64,000 bases of DNA, taken from NCBI RefSeq assembly GCF_007970185.1, contig NZ_CP042431.1:7485342-7549341 (forward strand). The letters are read 5' to 3'. Source of the stretch: Pseudobacter ginsenosidimutans (GTDB taxonomy: Bacteria > Bacteroidota > Bacteroidia > Chitinophagales > Chitinophagaceae). The first letter of the stretch is position 1, and the number at the start of each line of letters is the position of its first letter. Of the stretch, positions 18,529 to 26,725 are shown in pieces. The position numbers were made by a program, and so were the translations under genes. The notes below the pieces were generated by a model. It was given only the letters and a program-made list of their open reading frames with translations. It searched no databases and was not told where the DNA came from.

Positions 18529-19386
18529 ATGGACCAGCAGATCATCAACCTATTTGATGAATACACGCACAAACCATTGAAGCGCGATGATTTCATCAAA
18601 CGCCTTGTGCTGCTCACCGGCAGCCTGACCGCCGCCATGACCGCCCTTGCCCAACTGGAAGTCAAATACGATTCCGCAGCAACCGTTGCTGAAAACAATA
18701 AAGAGATCATCACTGAACGCATCAATTATCCTACTGACGATATCACCATGAAAGGTTACCTGGCAAGGCCTTCTGCCGCCGGCAAATACGGAGCTGTTGT
18801 GGTGATCCACGAGAACCGCGGTCTCAACCCGCACATCGAAGATGTGACCAGGCGTGTTGCCCAGGCTGGTTTCATTGCACTGGCGCCGGATGCGCTTTCA
18901 GAATCCGGAGGCACTCCATCAGATGCAGATCAGGCCCGTGATCTTATTGGAAAACTGGACATGCCGAAGACCGTCAATCATTATATAAAAGCATTCGATT
19001 ACCTGAGATCGAGGTCAGACAGCAATGGTCATTTCGGATGTTTGGGGTTCTGCTGGGGCGGCGCCATGGCCAACCAGCTGGCAGTGCATGTTCCTTCACT
19101 GAATGCCGCTGTGGCCTTTTATGGCCGCCAGCCGGATGCAGCCGATGTACCAAAGATCAAAGCCGCCGTGCAACTGCATTATGCTGGAATGGACGAACGC
19201 GTGAATGCAGGCATCGCTGCTTATGAAGAAGCGCTCAAAAAAGCCGGGACTGTATACGAGCTTTACATGTACGATGGAGCCCAGCACGCTTTCCATAACG
19301 ATACCGCCGGACCGCGATACAATGAAGCAGCCGCCAAACTTGCCTGGGAAAGGACTATCAGATTCTTCAATGAAAAACTGAAATAA
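18529..19386 (+). CDS. Dienelactone hydrolase family protein
   Basis: The 285-residue alpha/beta hydrolase starts at ATG 18529; an upstream in-frame Met at 18490 is less likely. The N-terminus has the EYTHKPLKRDDFIKRL motif and a hydrophobic segment ending ALAQL seen in a subgroup of dienelactone hydrolases, probably an export or membrane signal. The catalytic triad is visible: Cys in GCLGFCWGG (about 180), an Asp in the MDERVNAG region, and His in GAQHAFHND (about 256). The family hydrolyses cyclic esters such as dienelactone, but most members in Bacteroidota are uncharacterised, so the substrate is not assigned. It stands alone between a tRNA and a convergent lipoprotein gene. Confidence 0.88.
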   Translation: MDQQIINLFDEYTHKPLKRDDFIKRLVLLTGSLTAAMTALAQLEVKYDSAATVAENNKEIITERINYPTDDITMKGYLARPSAAGKYGAVVVIHENRGLNPHIEDVTRRVAQAGFIALAPDALSESGGTPSDADQARDLIGKLDMPKTVNHYIKAFDYLRSRSDSNGHFGCLGFCWGGAMANQLAVHVPSLNAAVAFYGRQPDAADVPKIKAAVQLHYAGMDERVNAGIAAYEEALKKAGTVYELYMYDGAQHAFHNDTAGPRYNEAAAKLAWERTIRFFNEKLK

Positions 19387-19394
19387 TGTAATAA

Positions 19395-19431
19395 TGAAAA
19401 AGAACCGCTGCTGGTCAGTGGCTCTTTTTCA
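19395..19431. terminator. Bidirectional terminator between convergent genes
   Basis: An imperfect stem (about 19396-19410 with 19416-19429) has A-rich and T-rich flanks on both sides, fitting a shared terminator for the dienelactone hydrolase gene (+) and the lipoprotein gene (-). Confidence 0.7.
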
Positions 19432-19444
19432 TTTCAGCTTAATA

Positions 19445-19954
19445 TTACAATCCCTCAATCTTTGATGGATCAATTGCAGTTGCAATATCCCTTGTCAACA
19501 CATTGTTCAGAGCTCCTGCATTAGCCGTATTCTCAATCAATACCACCCTCACCTTGTTATGCCATGACTGCGTTGAGGGATAACCGTTCTGGTCTTTTTT
19601 CAATCTTACTTTACCAACACCTACTTCGGCCGTTACCCTGATATTCCTTTCAGTCTGATAAGGCACAATGCCCCAGCCCTGAAAATCGGAAGTATAAACA
19701 TACACCAGGATCGTATTCTTCTCCAGCACTGCGGATGTCAACACATTGGGAGCATTTACATCCAGCCAGAGATAATGGCCGGCGCCTGCTCCGGAAGCAG
19801 TCCAGGTAGAAGTGGAAATATCTTTTTCGTAAATTTTCACATTTGCATTGCCGTTAGTTCCTGGTTGTCCTTCCGGGCCCGCAGGTCCTTCTTTCTTGGA
19901 ACAGGCAGTCATTGAAATTGTAGCCATCAGTACGGGAAAAAGTAATCGTTTCAT
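19445..19954 (-). CDS. Lipoprotein with short collagen-like segment
   Basis: The 169-residue protein has a lipoprotein signal (MKRLLFPVLMATISMTAC, acylated Cys 18) followed by KKEGPAGPEGQPGTNG, three Gly-x-y collagen-like triplets and more. A beta-rich domain of about 130 residues follows. Such collagen-like linkers are common at the N-terminus of small surface lipoproteins in Chitinophagaceae and probably act as a stiff spacer. I do not recognise the C-terminal domain. Monocistronic. Confidence 0.75.
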   Translation of the reverse strand: MKRLLFPVLMATISMTACSKKEGPAGPEGQPGTNGNANVKIYEKDISTSTWTASGAGAGHYLWLDVNAPNVLTSAVLEKNTILVYVYTSDFQGWGIVPYQTERNIRVTAEVGVGKVRLKKDQNGYPSTQSWHNKVRVVLIENTANAGALNNVLTRDIATAIDPSKIEGL

Positions 19955-20302
19955 GTTTCAAAGATTTAATTGGTATGGAAAAAATATAGCGAATAGTCTT
20001 TCGAAAAGACGTACCGGTATTTGCAATAAGTACATGCAACAAGCTGCTCTGATGCTACTAACAACAGCCCGGATAATTCAAATGGAACACTATGGATCGC
20101 CAGAAGGTGGGGAGAAAAGGCAGGTCCAATAACAGTTATGGATTCCAGGAACAATGAAGCCATCACTAATTATGATGCAATGTAGGATTATTACCGGTTA
20201 TCACATCACCCGCGAAGCAAAACTACCACAAAGTAGTAGGCGCTGAAATGCAGATCGCCCGCAGGATTGCGGGCGATCGATTCATGTAGTTATGATTTCG
20301 CG
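19955..20302. other. 348-nt intergenic stretch with a hairpin after proline dehydrogenase
   Basis: No plausible gene is present. The only clear structure is an 11-bp perfect hairpin (20253-20263 with 20268-20278, loop GGAT) 24 nt after the proline dehydrogenase stop. It lacks a U-run, so it may be a weak terminator or a 3'-end stabiliser. The remainder should hold the promoter of the lipoprotein gene. Confidence 0.5.
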
Positions 20303-21526
20303 TTATTGCAGTTTTCGTCTTTCCACTTCTTTTTTGATCAGTCCCAGTTCACGCCCGGTCTGACCAGCCACAGAAGAATTCTCCTGCGCCCTGCGCATGA
20401 GATACGGCACCACATCTCCGATAGGTCCGAATGGCAGGTACTTGCTCACTGCAAATCCGGCCCTGGCCAGGTTGAAAGTGATATTGTCGCTCATGCCATA
20501 CAGTTGGGAAAAATGTACATGCGGATGATTGTGCGGAATTTTCTTTTCATCCAGCAACTGCGTTGCGCGCAGGTTACTGTATTCGTTATGTGATGCAACG
20601 ATCAGGGCTATCTGATCGATATGATTGAGACAGAATTCAACGCCGGCATTGTAATCGCGGTCGCTGCTGGCTTTGTCTGGTTGGATGGGAGAAGCATAGC
20701 TCATCTCTTCTGCACGGCGGCGTTCCTTTTCCATGTAAGCGCCGCGCACCAGTTTGGCGCCAAGAATGAACTCCTTCGTTTGTGCCTCAGCGAAACTATC
20801 CTTCAGGAACTGCAGCCTGTCGTGACGATACAACTGAATTGTATTATATACCACTACCCTGTTGCGATTATATTTTTCCATCATCTGCATGGTGAGAGCA
20901 TCCACGGGATCCTGGATCCAGGTTTCTTCCGCATCCACCAGTACGCCGATCTTATGGTCGGCAGCAGCGCTGATGATCCTTTCCATTCGTTTCACCACAC
21001 GGTCCCATTCCGCTTTCTCTGCATCGTTCAACACTTCCGTATGCACAGTTCCCTGGTATCCGCTTCGGTCAGTAGCTGCTGCATCCAGTTTCCCGAGCAG
21101 GGCAAAACGGGCGAAGCCTGTCACCTTGATACTCATGAAGGGCATCGTACGCTGAGTGGAAGCATATTTGATCACACGGATGAACTCGTCAGTGGCATGA
21201 TCGAAATTATCTTCTCCTTCCTTTCCTTCCACACCATAATCGAGGATCACCTGCACATTGAATTCGCCAAGCTTATTGGCAACAAGTGCCGTTTGCTCCA
21301 GCGTTTCACCGCCAACGAACTGGCGGAAAATAGTATTGCGGATGATGCCTTTGATGGGAAGGCCCACTTTGATGGCCCAGGGCGTAAGACGGGTGCCGAT
21401 TTTCACCAGGCTCCCGATGCCCATACTGGAAAACAGGAATTTCGCTTTCTTTAATTCTTTGTCGCTCTTGTAAGCAAATGCATACTCTGTGTTATCAAAA
21501 GATATTACCGGTGCGGGATTATCCAT
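20303..21526 (-). CDS. Proline dehydrogenase family protein
   Basis: The 407-residue TIM-barrel flavoenzyme carries the proline dehydrogenase signatures KLVRGAYMEKER (about 269-280), ASHNEYSN (about 323-330) and the C-terminal YLPFGPIGDVVPYLMRRAQEN, whose arginines bind the substrate carboxylate and FAD. It oxidises L-proline to pyrroline-5-carboxylate and passes electrons to quinone. Unlike PutA it is not fused to P5C dehydrogenase. The start ATG at 21526 lies seven nt from a palindrome (21533-21546) and about 24 nt from a -7 element, so the leader is very short and probably regulated. Confidence 0.92.
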   Translation of the reverse strand: MDNPAPVISFDNTEYAFAYKSDKELKKAKFLFSSMGIGSLVKIGTRLTPWAIKVGLPIKGIIRNTIFRQFVGGETLEQTALVANKLGEFNVQVILDYGVEGKEGEDNFDHATDEFIRVIKYASTQRTMPFMSIKVTGFARFALLGKLDAAATDRSGYQGTVHTEVLNDAEKAEWDRVVKRMERIISAAADHKIGVLVDAEETWIQDPVDALTMQMMEKYNRNRVVVYNTIQLYRHDRLQFLKDSFAEAQTKEFILGAKLVRGAYMEKERRRAEEMSYASPIQPDKASSDRDYNAGVEFCLNHIDQIALIVASHNEYSNLRATQLLDEKKIPHNHPHVHFSQLYGMSDNITFNLARAGFAVSKYLPFGPIGDVVPYLMRRAQENSSVAGQTGRELGLIKKEVERRKLQ

Positions 21527-21532
21527 AAACTA

Positions 21533-21557
21533 CTAACGAATGTTAGGCGCAAAAGTA
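21533..21557 (-). promoter_or_regulatory. Promoter -7 element and overlapping palindromic operator of the proline dehydrogenase gene
   Basis: Minus-strand TACTTTTG (21550-21557) matches the TAnnTTTG -7 box. The palindrome CTAACGAATGTTAG (21533-21546) covers the expected transcription start, the place for a repressor. A near-identical palindrome lies upstream of ilvE at 59812-59825. A TetR-type repressor is a guess from the site's form. Confidence 0.6.
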
Positions 21558-21656
21558 AGGGAAAGAAACTGAACAAAATATGTGCACACTATCCATTCTC
21601 TGACAGGAAGTTAAACAGGACAATTTTTGTTACCTTTCAGCCCATTTCATACTATT

Positions 21657-22754
21657 ATGCTCATCACCAACACCCAAATCTGGAAGTACAGTATCCCTAT
21701 GCACCCCTTCACTATTGCTACGGGTACAATGCATTACGCGCAAAATATTTTTATCAGGGTCCATACGGACGAAGGCTTTTACGGCGTGGGCGAATGTTCG
21801 GCTTTCCCCATGATCGTGGGCGAAACGCAGGCCACCTGTTTTGAGATGGCAAAGGACTTTGCTGCTCTCTGGAAAAACAAGGATGCCTCCGACATCGAAG
21901 GGCGAATGGCGGAACTGCATTTGTTCACTGCTTTCAATGCCACAATCAAGAGTGCATTCGATATGGCCCTGTATGATCTTGCCGGCAAAAAGGCCAACAA
22001 ATCCGTAACCGATCTGCTCGGCGGCGGCAGCAAAGTGCTGGAAACCGATCTCACCATCGGGATCGATACACCAGAAGCCATGGCAGCCAAAGCGGTGGAC
22101 TATGTGCAGCGCGGTGTACGTATCATAAAAGTGAAACTCGGGAAAAATGCAAAAGACGATGTGGAAAGGATCCGCCGCATCCGCGAAGCAGTTGGACCAG
22201 ACACTGGTCTCCGCATCGATGCCAACCAGGGATGGTCCTGCGACGATGCCCTCTACGCACTCACAGAGCTCGGCAAATACGATATCCAGTTCTGCGAGCA
22301 ACCTATGCGCACCTGGAACGACCACCTGCTCCCAGAGCTCCGGAAAGCCTCTCCCGTGAAGATCATGGCGGACGAGAGTGTTTTCAATCACCATGATGCA
22401 CTCCGGCTCACCAAGGCGGAAGCCTGTGATTATGTCAACATCAAATTCGCCAAATCAGGCGGCATCCTCGAAGCCCTTAAGATCAACAAGGTTTGTGAGG
22501 AAGCCGGCATCCCCTGCATGATGGGCGGAATGCTGGAAAGCCGCGTTGCACTTTCCGCTTTTGCACATTTCGCCAAATCACAAAAGAATGTGATCTTCTA
22601 TGATATGGACACCTGCCTGATCGGCCACCAGGAAGATCCCGTGAAAGGCGGTATCAAATACAACGGATTCTTCGTGGAAACACCCGATACACCCGGTCTT
22701 GGCGTGGATGCAGACGATGAATTCCTTAAAAAACTAACAAACGTTATTATCTAA
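21657..22754 (+). CDS. Enolase-superfamily dipeptide (L-Ala-D/L-Glu) epimerase
   Basis: The 365-residue protein starts at ATG 21657 (MLITNTQIWKY), preferred to an in-frame Met ten codons earlier because it aligns with the family. The N-terminal capping domain is followed by the barrel with the catalytic KVKLGK (about 160-165) and the metal ligands in RIDANQGW (Asp), CEQP (Glu) and MADES (Asp). The second base Lys is in NIKFAKSGG. The pattern matches muconate-lactonising-type enzymes and, most closely, L-Ala-D/L-Glu epimerases used in recycling murein peptides. Epimerase specificity is inferred. It is divergent from proline dehydrogenase and followed 35 nt later by a thioesterase gene with its own -7 box. 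Confidence 0.85.
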   Translation: MLITNTQIWKYSIPMHPFTIATGTMHYAQNIFIRVHTDEGFYGVGECSAFPMIVGETQATCFEMAKDFAALWKNKDASDIEGRMAELHLFTAFNATIKSAFDMALYDLAGKKANKSVTDLLGGGSKVLETDLTIGIDTPEAMAAKAVDYVQRGVRIIKVKLGKNAKDDVERIRRIREAVGPDTGLRIDANQGWSCDDALYALTELGKYDIQFCEQPMRTWNDHLLPELRKASPVKIMADESVFNHHDALRLTKAEACDYVNIKFAKSGGILEALKINKVCEEAGIPCMMGGMLESRVALSAFAHFAKSQKNVIFYDMDTCLIGHQEDPVKGGIKYNGFFVETPDTPGLGVDADDEFLKKLTNVII

Positions 22755-22767
22755 GCACCGGAGATAA

Positions 22768-22775
22768 TATCTTTG
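22768..22775 (+). promoter_or_regulatory. -7 promoter element (TATCTTTG) of the thioesterase gene
   Basis: TATCTTTG matches the Bacteroidota TAnnTTTG box and lies 14 nt before the ATG at 22790. No good -33 TTTG is seen at the right spacing. Confidence 0.5.
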
Positions 22776-22789
22776 CCAAAATTTTAGAA

Positions 22790-23317
22790 ATGGAACGAAA
22801 AGCGAAAACCGCTAAGGAATCGTACGTAGTGATGACGGAACTGGTGTTGCCCAACGATACGAATATGTTCGGCAACCTGATGGGTGGACGACTGATGTAC
22901 TGGATGGATATTGCCGCCGCACTGGCCGCTATGAAGCATTGCGCAGCTCCTGTTGTAACAGCATCGGTAGATAATATCTCTTTCGAAAATCCGATCAAGC
23001 TCGGCAACGTTGTACATATCGAAGCAAGGGTATCGCGCGCTTTCAATTCCTCCATGGAAGTGCATATGCGCGTATGGGGAGAAGACGCGATCCAGCAATA
23101 CAAATACAAAAGCAATGAAGCCTATTACACTTTTGTAGCATTGGACCCCAATGGAAAATCACGTCCCGTACCTCAACTCATTCCTGAAACGGAAGAAGAA
23201 AAATTCCTCTTCGAAGGAGCGCTGAGAAGAAGACAGCTCCGCCTCATCCTCGGCGGAAAAATGAAACCAGATGACGCCACAGAATTGAAAGCGCTTTTCC
23301 AGCAAGGATTGAAATAA
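22790..23317 (+). CDS. Hotdog-fold acyl-CoA thioesterase (YciA/BACH-type)
   Basis: The 175-residue protein is a single hotdog domain. The NLMGGRLMYWMDIAAALAAMKH segment (about 23-45) contains the helix and catalytic Asp of the YciA/BFIT group, and VTASVDNISFENPIKLGNVV and VWGEDA follow. It hydrolyses acyl-CoA thioesters in the cytoplasm; chain-length preference is unknown. The C-terminal 40 residues (from about 135) are charged and extend beyond the usual domain of about 130 residues. Confidence 0.88.
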   Translation: MERKAKTAKESYVVMTELVLPNDTNMFGNLMGGRLMYWMDIAAALAAMKHCAAPVVTASVDNISFENPIKLGNVVHIEARVSRAFNSSMEVHMRVWGEDAIQQYKYKSNEAYYTFVALDPNGKSRPVPQLIPETEEEKFLFEGALRRRQLRLILGGKMKPDDATELKALFQQGLK

Positions 23318-23321
23318 ATAG

Positions 23322-23357
23322 AAAACTCCGCAGCGATGATCACTGCGGAGTTTTTTT
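23322..23357 (+). terminator. Strong intrinsic terminator, shared by convergent genes
   Basis: A nine-base perfect stem (23325-23333 with 23343-23351) is followed by T7. The opposite side has a shorter A-run, so it may also serve the minus-strand acyltransferase gene, whose stop codon lies within the T-run. Confidence 0.88.
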
Positions 23358-24123
23358 ATAGATTGCTTTGTTCCTGTTTGGGATTCCTGAATTGCCGTTC
23401 CCTGTTCTGTTCAATCGCTTCCATTACCTGCGCCAGGATCTCTTCGGCCGGTGCTTCGTAATCTATTTTCATCGGCTCCTTGAATTTCACGGTGAGTATG
23501 GTGCCTTTCTTTTTGAACTTCAGTCCTTTTTTATCGAATGCCCGCCAGAAGCCATTGATCACAACAGGGATCACCACAGGCTTTGCCATCTTGATGATCA
23601 GCGCTGTTCCCTTTCTGCCCGGTGCAAATGGTTTGGTGGTGCCCTGCGGGAAAGTGATCACCCAGTTATTCTTCAGCGCATTGGTGATCTTTCTCGTGTC
23701 TGACACATCCAGCCCTTTTTGTGCTTCCGTTACTGCATTCTTATTCCAGGTGCGCTTTACCGTTATAGCGCCTGCCACCGTGAATAGTTTACTGACGAAG
23801 CTGGCGCGCATCGTTTCTTCAGCCGCTACATAATAAACATTTGAAAAGGGATTGAGCAGGTAATAGGGAACACCAAGCTTGTTCTTCTTCCTCCATTTCA
23901 CTGCACAGAAAATATGCAGGAAAGTGATCACGTCCGCGAAGTAGGTCTGGTGATTGCTCACGAACAGCACATTTTTTCGTGGCAGTTTGGAAAAATTTTC
24001 CGTTCCGCTGATGCGGATCCTGTTCACTATGGCAATCCCGGGATAAGTTACCACTCCCACTATCATATAAATGATCTTGCGGATAATACTGATATGCTTT
24101 ATCTTTTCCCAGAATGGACTCAT
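23356..24123 (-). CDS. 1-acyl-sn-glycerol-3-phosphate acyltransferase (PlsC-family)
   Basis: The 255-residue protein has an N-terminal hydrophobic anchor (about 12-30) and a PlsC acyltransferase domain. Motif I is VSNHQTYFADV (about 55-65); here His and Asp are separated by five residues, whereas the textbook motif HX4D has four. The motif III-like segment is FPQGTTKPF (about 155-163). The enzyme acylates lysophosphatidic acid or a related lipid acceptor at the inner membrane, and several paralogues with different acceptors usually exist, so the acceptor is not certain. Divergently transcribed from the SIMPL gene. Confidence 0.82.
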   Translation of the reverse strand: MSPFWEKIKHISIIRKIIYMIVGVVTYPGIAIVNRIRISGTENFSKLPRKNVLFVSNHQTYFADVITFLHIFCAVKWRKKNKLGVPYYLLNPFSNVYYVAAEETMRASFVSKLFTVAGAITVKRTWNKNAVTEAQKGLDVSDTRKITNALKNNWVITFPQGTTKPFAPGRKGTALIIKMAKPVVIPVVINGFWRAFDKKGLKFKKKGTILTVKFKEPMKIDYEAPAEEILAQVMEAIEQNRERQFRNPKQEQSNL

Positions 24124-24254
24124 CGATGTATCTTATTTGGGGTCAGAGCCGAAATTAATGAATTGTTAAGAAAGAAGATATATACGCATAAAAAGCATCT
24201 TTCGTATGTAATCCATTTTATTTTCACATCAGGTAGGTAATAAAATCAAAGTAT

Positions 24255-24980
24255 ATGAAAAGGATAATCGCAATCAGTGCATTAATGATCACAACGATGG
24301 GAGTATTTGCGCAAAGCCCTGTAGTAAATCCATTCCCTAAAACCATTACAGTAAACGGGAGCGCAGAAATGGAAATTGTTCCTGATGAAATATACGTACA
24401 GGTGGAACTGAAGGAATATGAAAAGAAAGGAACGGGAAAAGTGGATCTGGAAAAGATCAAATCCGAATTCCTTCAGAAAGTGAAGAGCGTGGGCATTCCT
24501 GATTCCATGGTTACGATTGCCAGTTATGATGGTTACACAGACTACTACTGGCACAGGAAACAACTGAAAAAAAGGAATGACCTGCTGGCATCTATCGCTT
24601 ACCAGATCAAGTTCACCAGCAGCAGCAAGATGGATGAGCTGGTAAATAAACTGGATGATGAAGCCACTCAGAACTTCACCGTAGTGAGAACATCCCACAG
24701 CAAAATGCAGGAGTTCAGGAAGCAACTCAAGATCAGCGCTGTGAAAGCCGCAAAGGAAAAAGCTCAATACCTGGCTGCAGCCGTTGATGAGCAGGTAGGC
24801 GCCGCAGTAAGTATCATTGAAAATGATAACTCATTCGAGCCAGTGCCTGTTTACAGGAGTTCACAAGCTTATTTGTCCAATGCAGTAGCCAAAGACGGTA
24901 TCGGTGGCGTTGCTTCGGGTGTTGATTTCAAAAAGATCAAACTCAGATTTGAGATAAATGCAGTGTTTGCATTGAAATAA
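24255..24980 (+). CDS. SIMPL-domain (DUF541) periplasmic protein
   Basis: The 241-residue protein has a cleavable signal peptide (MKRIIAISALMITTMGVFAQ) and one SIMPL domain from about 30 to 238: TITVNGSAEMEIVPDEIYVQVEL at the start and KAAKEKAQYLAAAVDEQVGAAVSI in the second half. SIMPL proteins such as E. coli YggE are oligomeric periplasmic proteins linked to oxidative-stress resistance; the mechanism is unknown. Followed by a strong terminator, so monocistronic. Confidence 0.88.
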   Translation: MKRIIAISALMITTMGVFAQSPVVNPFPKTITVNGSAEMEIVPDEIYVQVELKEYEKKGTGKVDLEKIKSEFLQKVKSVGIPDSMVTIASYDGYTDYYWHRKQLKKRNDLLASIAYQIKFTSSSKMDELVNKLDDEATQNFTVVRTSHSKMQEFRKQLKISAVKAAKEKAQYLAAAVDEQVGAAVSIIENDNSFEPVPVYRSSQAYLSNAVAKDGIGGVASGVDFKKIKLRFEINAVFALK

Positions 24981-25005
24981 CTCTACACAATTAGTTTGTT
25001 AATAC

Positions 25006-25038
25006 GCAACAGGCCGCCATCCGCGGCCTGTTGCTTTT
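25006..25038 (+). terminator. Intrinsic terminator of the SIMPL gene, 12-bp stem
   Basis: Perfect 12-base arms (25006-25017 and 25023-25034, five-base loop) are followed by TTTT. The 3' arm overlaps the likely -33 region of the next gene. Confidence 0.88.
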
Positions 25039-25058
25039 GATATGCTTTAGTATCTTTG
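25031..25058 (+). promoter_or_regulatory. Promoter of the HAD-phosphatase gene
   Basis: The TTGC at 25031-25034, which is the end of the preceding terminator stem, and TATCTTTG at 25051-25058 form a -33/-7 pair with about 17-19 nt between. The -7 box ends only six nt before the ATG at 25065, so the mRNA is leaderless or nearly so. Confidence 0.6.
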
Positions 25059-25064
25059 CGGCCT

Positions 25065-25721
25065 ATGAAACCTACAGCAGTAATTTTCGACATGGATGGG
25101 CTCTTGATCGATTCCGAACCTTATTGGGAAGAAGCAGGAAAAGAAACCCTGGCAGAATATGGTGTAACGCTTGAAAACGAGCAATACCATGTAACCACAG
25201 GTCTCAGGACCAAAGAGTGGGTACAATACTGGTTCGCCTATTTCGATATCAACATGAAGCATGTGGAGGCTGCCGAGGCCACCATCGTTGGAAAAGCTAT
25301 CGATAAGATCCGCACTAATGGACAGCCGATGCCGGGCGTTCAATATATTTTTGATTTCTTCAAGAACCAGGGATGCAAGATCGGGATTGCCACATCCTCT
25401 CCCCTGGCGCTGGTGAATGTGGTAGTGGAAAAACTGGGTATTGGCCAATACCTCGATGCTATCAGATCGGCGGAATTCCTTCCTTACGGCAAGCCACACC
25501 CGCAGGTGTACCTTGACTGCGCACAGGCATTGGGTGTATCCCAGTTGCAGTGTATCTGTTTTGAAGATTCTTTCAACGGAATGATTGCCGTAAAAGCAGC
25601 CAGGATGAAATGTATCGTAATCCCTGCTCCGGAACAGCATGCGGAGACTCGCTGGGATGCTGCGGATATTAAACTGCGGTCACTCGAAGAAGTGAACGCT
25701 TCCATGATCGAAGCCTTGTAG
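25065..25721 (+). CDS. HAD-superfamily phosphatase (HxpB/beta-phosphoglucomutase-like)
   Basis: The 218-residue protein starts at ATG 25065; the TTG three codons earlier lies in the -7 promoter box. HAD motif I is VIFDMDGLLIDSEP (about 5-18, nucleophile Asp and acid Asp), motif II is IATSSP (about 107-112), motif III Lys is in YGKPHP, and motif IV is CFEDSFNG (about 165-172). The helical cap between motifs I and II is the subfamily I type seen in hexitol and sugar phosphatases such as HxpB (YniC). It dephosphorylates small phosphosugars in the cytoplasm. The exact substrate is unknown. Confidence 0.87.
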   Translation: MKPTAVIFDMDGLLIDSEPYWEEAGKETLAEYGVTLENEQYHVTTGLRTKEWVQYWFAYFDINMKHVEAAEATIVGKAIDKIRTNGQPMPGVQYIFDFFKNQGCKIGIATSSPLALVNVVVEKLGIGQYLDAIRSAEFLPYGKPHPQVYLDCAQALGVSQLQCICFEDSFNGMIAVKAARMKCIVIPAPEQHAETRWDAADIKLRSLEEVNASMIEAL

Positions 25722-25838
25722 TTAATGTGTGCTGCCGCAATAGTGGAAAAAGAAAATAATGATCAGGATTGCAATAAACAGGTAAAATGGTTTTACAGGA
25801 CTCTGTTCTTTTGTGGTTTCTGTGCTTTCGTCTTTCAT
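25722..25838 (-). CDS. Small single-pass membrane protein, 38 residues
   Basis: A short minus-strand frame begins at ATG 25838 and ends with TAA directly against the stop of the convergent HAD gene. The product starts MKDESTETTKEQSPVKPFY, a charged cytoplasmic-type segment, followed by a strongly hydrophobic helix (LFIAILIIIFFF, about residues 20-31) and the tail HYCGSTH. The layout of a polar N-terminus, one transmembrane helix and no wasted sequence makes it a credible microprotein. I do not recognise a family. Confidence 0.5.
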   Translation of the reverse strand: MKDESTETTKEQSPVKPFYLFIAILIIIFFFHYCGSTH

Positions 25839-26049
25839 AACAATGGTTTTAGCATGATCAATCTTCGGATGGCGCCGGAGACCAGGCATGAGGTAATGTG
25901 CTAATCAGACTTAACCGGAATTTACTACAATTTGGGAGGGGGATAAGGGAACGATGTGCTTTGGGAGATCTAAGGTACTATGTTCCGGTAATATGTAACA
26001 ATAATTTACTGTAAACAAAAGCAGGGTTCCCGGAAAGGAACTAACTGAA

Positions 26050-26082
26050 AATAGAAAGAGGGGCCAAACCATGGTCCCTCTT
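26050..26082 (-). terminator. Probable terminator of the ferritin gene
   Basis: Ten-base arms with one G-U pair (26056-26065 with 26073-26082) are followed on the minus strand by a T-rich tail, 18 nt after the ferritin stop. Confidence 0.55.
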
Positions 26083-26100
26083 ATGTTTGAATACATTTTC

Positions 26101-26622
26101 CTAGTGTTTGCCGTGGCCGCCTTTGCCGCCTTCTCCGGGCATATTGCCAAGATCGCGGTCGAAGAGGTACATACCGCCCTTGTCTTCCCCGATCAGGTTG
26201 AGTTTATCAATCACGGTACGCGCCAGGCTCTCCTCTTCGATCTGTTCGGTTACATACCACTGAAGGAAGTTATGGGTAGTGTAATCTTTTTCCTGGATGC
26301 AAAGTTCTACGAGTGCATTGATCTCGTTAGATACTTTTACCTCATGTGAAAGCACGATATCAAATATTTCGCGGATGTTCTGGAAATCTTTCTGGGGAGC
26401 TGCAAATGCAGGCACAATAGCATGGCCACCCCGGTCATTGATATAGCTTACAAGTTTCAGCATGTGCATGCGCTCTTCATCGGAGTGATGATAGAGGAAC
26501 TGCGCCACACCTTTATAACCTTTTACTTCAGCCCATGATGCCATTGCCAGGTAATAGTTGGAGGAAAAACCTTCGAGATCTATCTGGCGGTTGAGCGCTG
26601 CTTCAATTTTGCTGGATATCAT
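26101..26622 (-). CDS. ftnA: Ferritin (non-haem iron storage)
   Basis: The 173-residue protein is a full-length four-helix ferritin. Ferroxidase-centre residues are visible in the first helix (Glu in LEGFSSNYYLAMASWAEVKG), in YHHSDEERMHM (Glu and His, about 49-58) and in QWYVTEQIEEE (about 120-130). It oxidises ferrous iron and stores it as a mineral in a 24-subunit shell. The C-terminus is extended by a Gly/His-rich tail (GEGGKGGHGKH), which could bind metal. Gene stands alone with its own terminator. Confidence 0.93.
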   Translation of the reverse strand: MISSKIEAALNRQIDLEGFSSNYYLAMASWAEVKGYKGVAQFLYHHSDEERMHMLKLVSYINDRGGHAIVPAFAAPQKDFQNIREIFDIVLSHEVKVSNEINALVELCIQEKDYTTHNFLQWYVTEQIEEESLARTVIDKLNLIGEDKGGMYLFDRDLGNMPGEGGKGGHGKH

Positions 26623-26673
26623 ACGTTAAGAGGTTTTATTGGTTCAATTTACAAAATATGCACATCCGGGAAC

Positions 26674-26704
26674 AAAAAAAAGGCCGTTACTTTCGTAACG
26701 GCCT
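26674..26704 (-). terminator. Intrinsic terminator of rpsA
   Basis: A ten-base perfect stem (26681-26690 with 26695-26704, loop TTTC) is followed on the minus strand by seven U (26674-26680). Confidence 0.92.
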
Positions 26705-26725
26705 GGTATAATTGAATGATTTCAA

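Noticed and set aside
20621-21454. Open frame of 277 codons on the plus strand opposite proline dehydrogenase
   Set aside because: Antisense shadow without recognisable domain, while the minus-strand gene has all family motifs.
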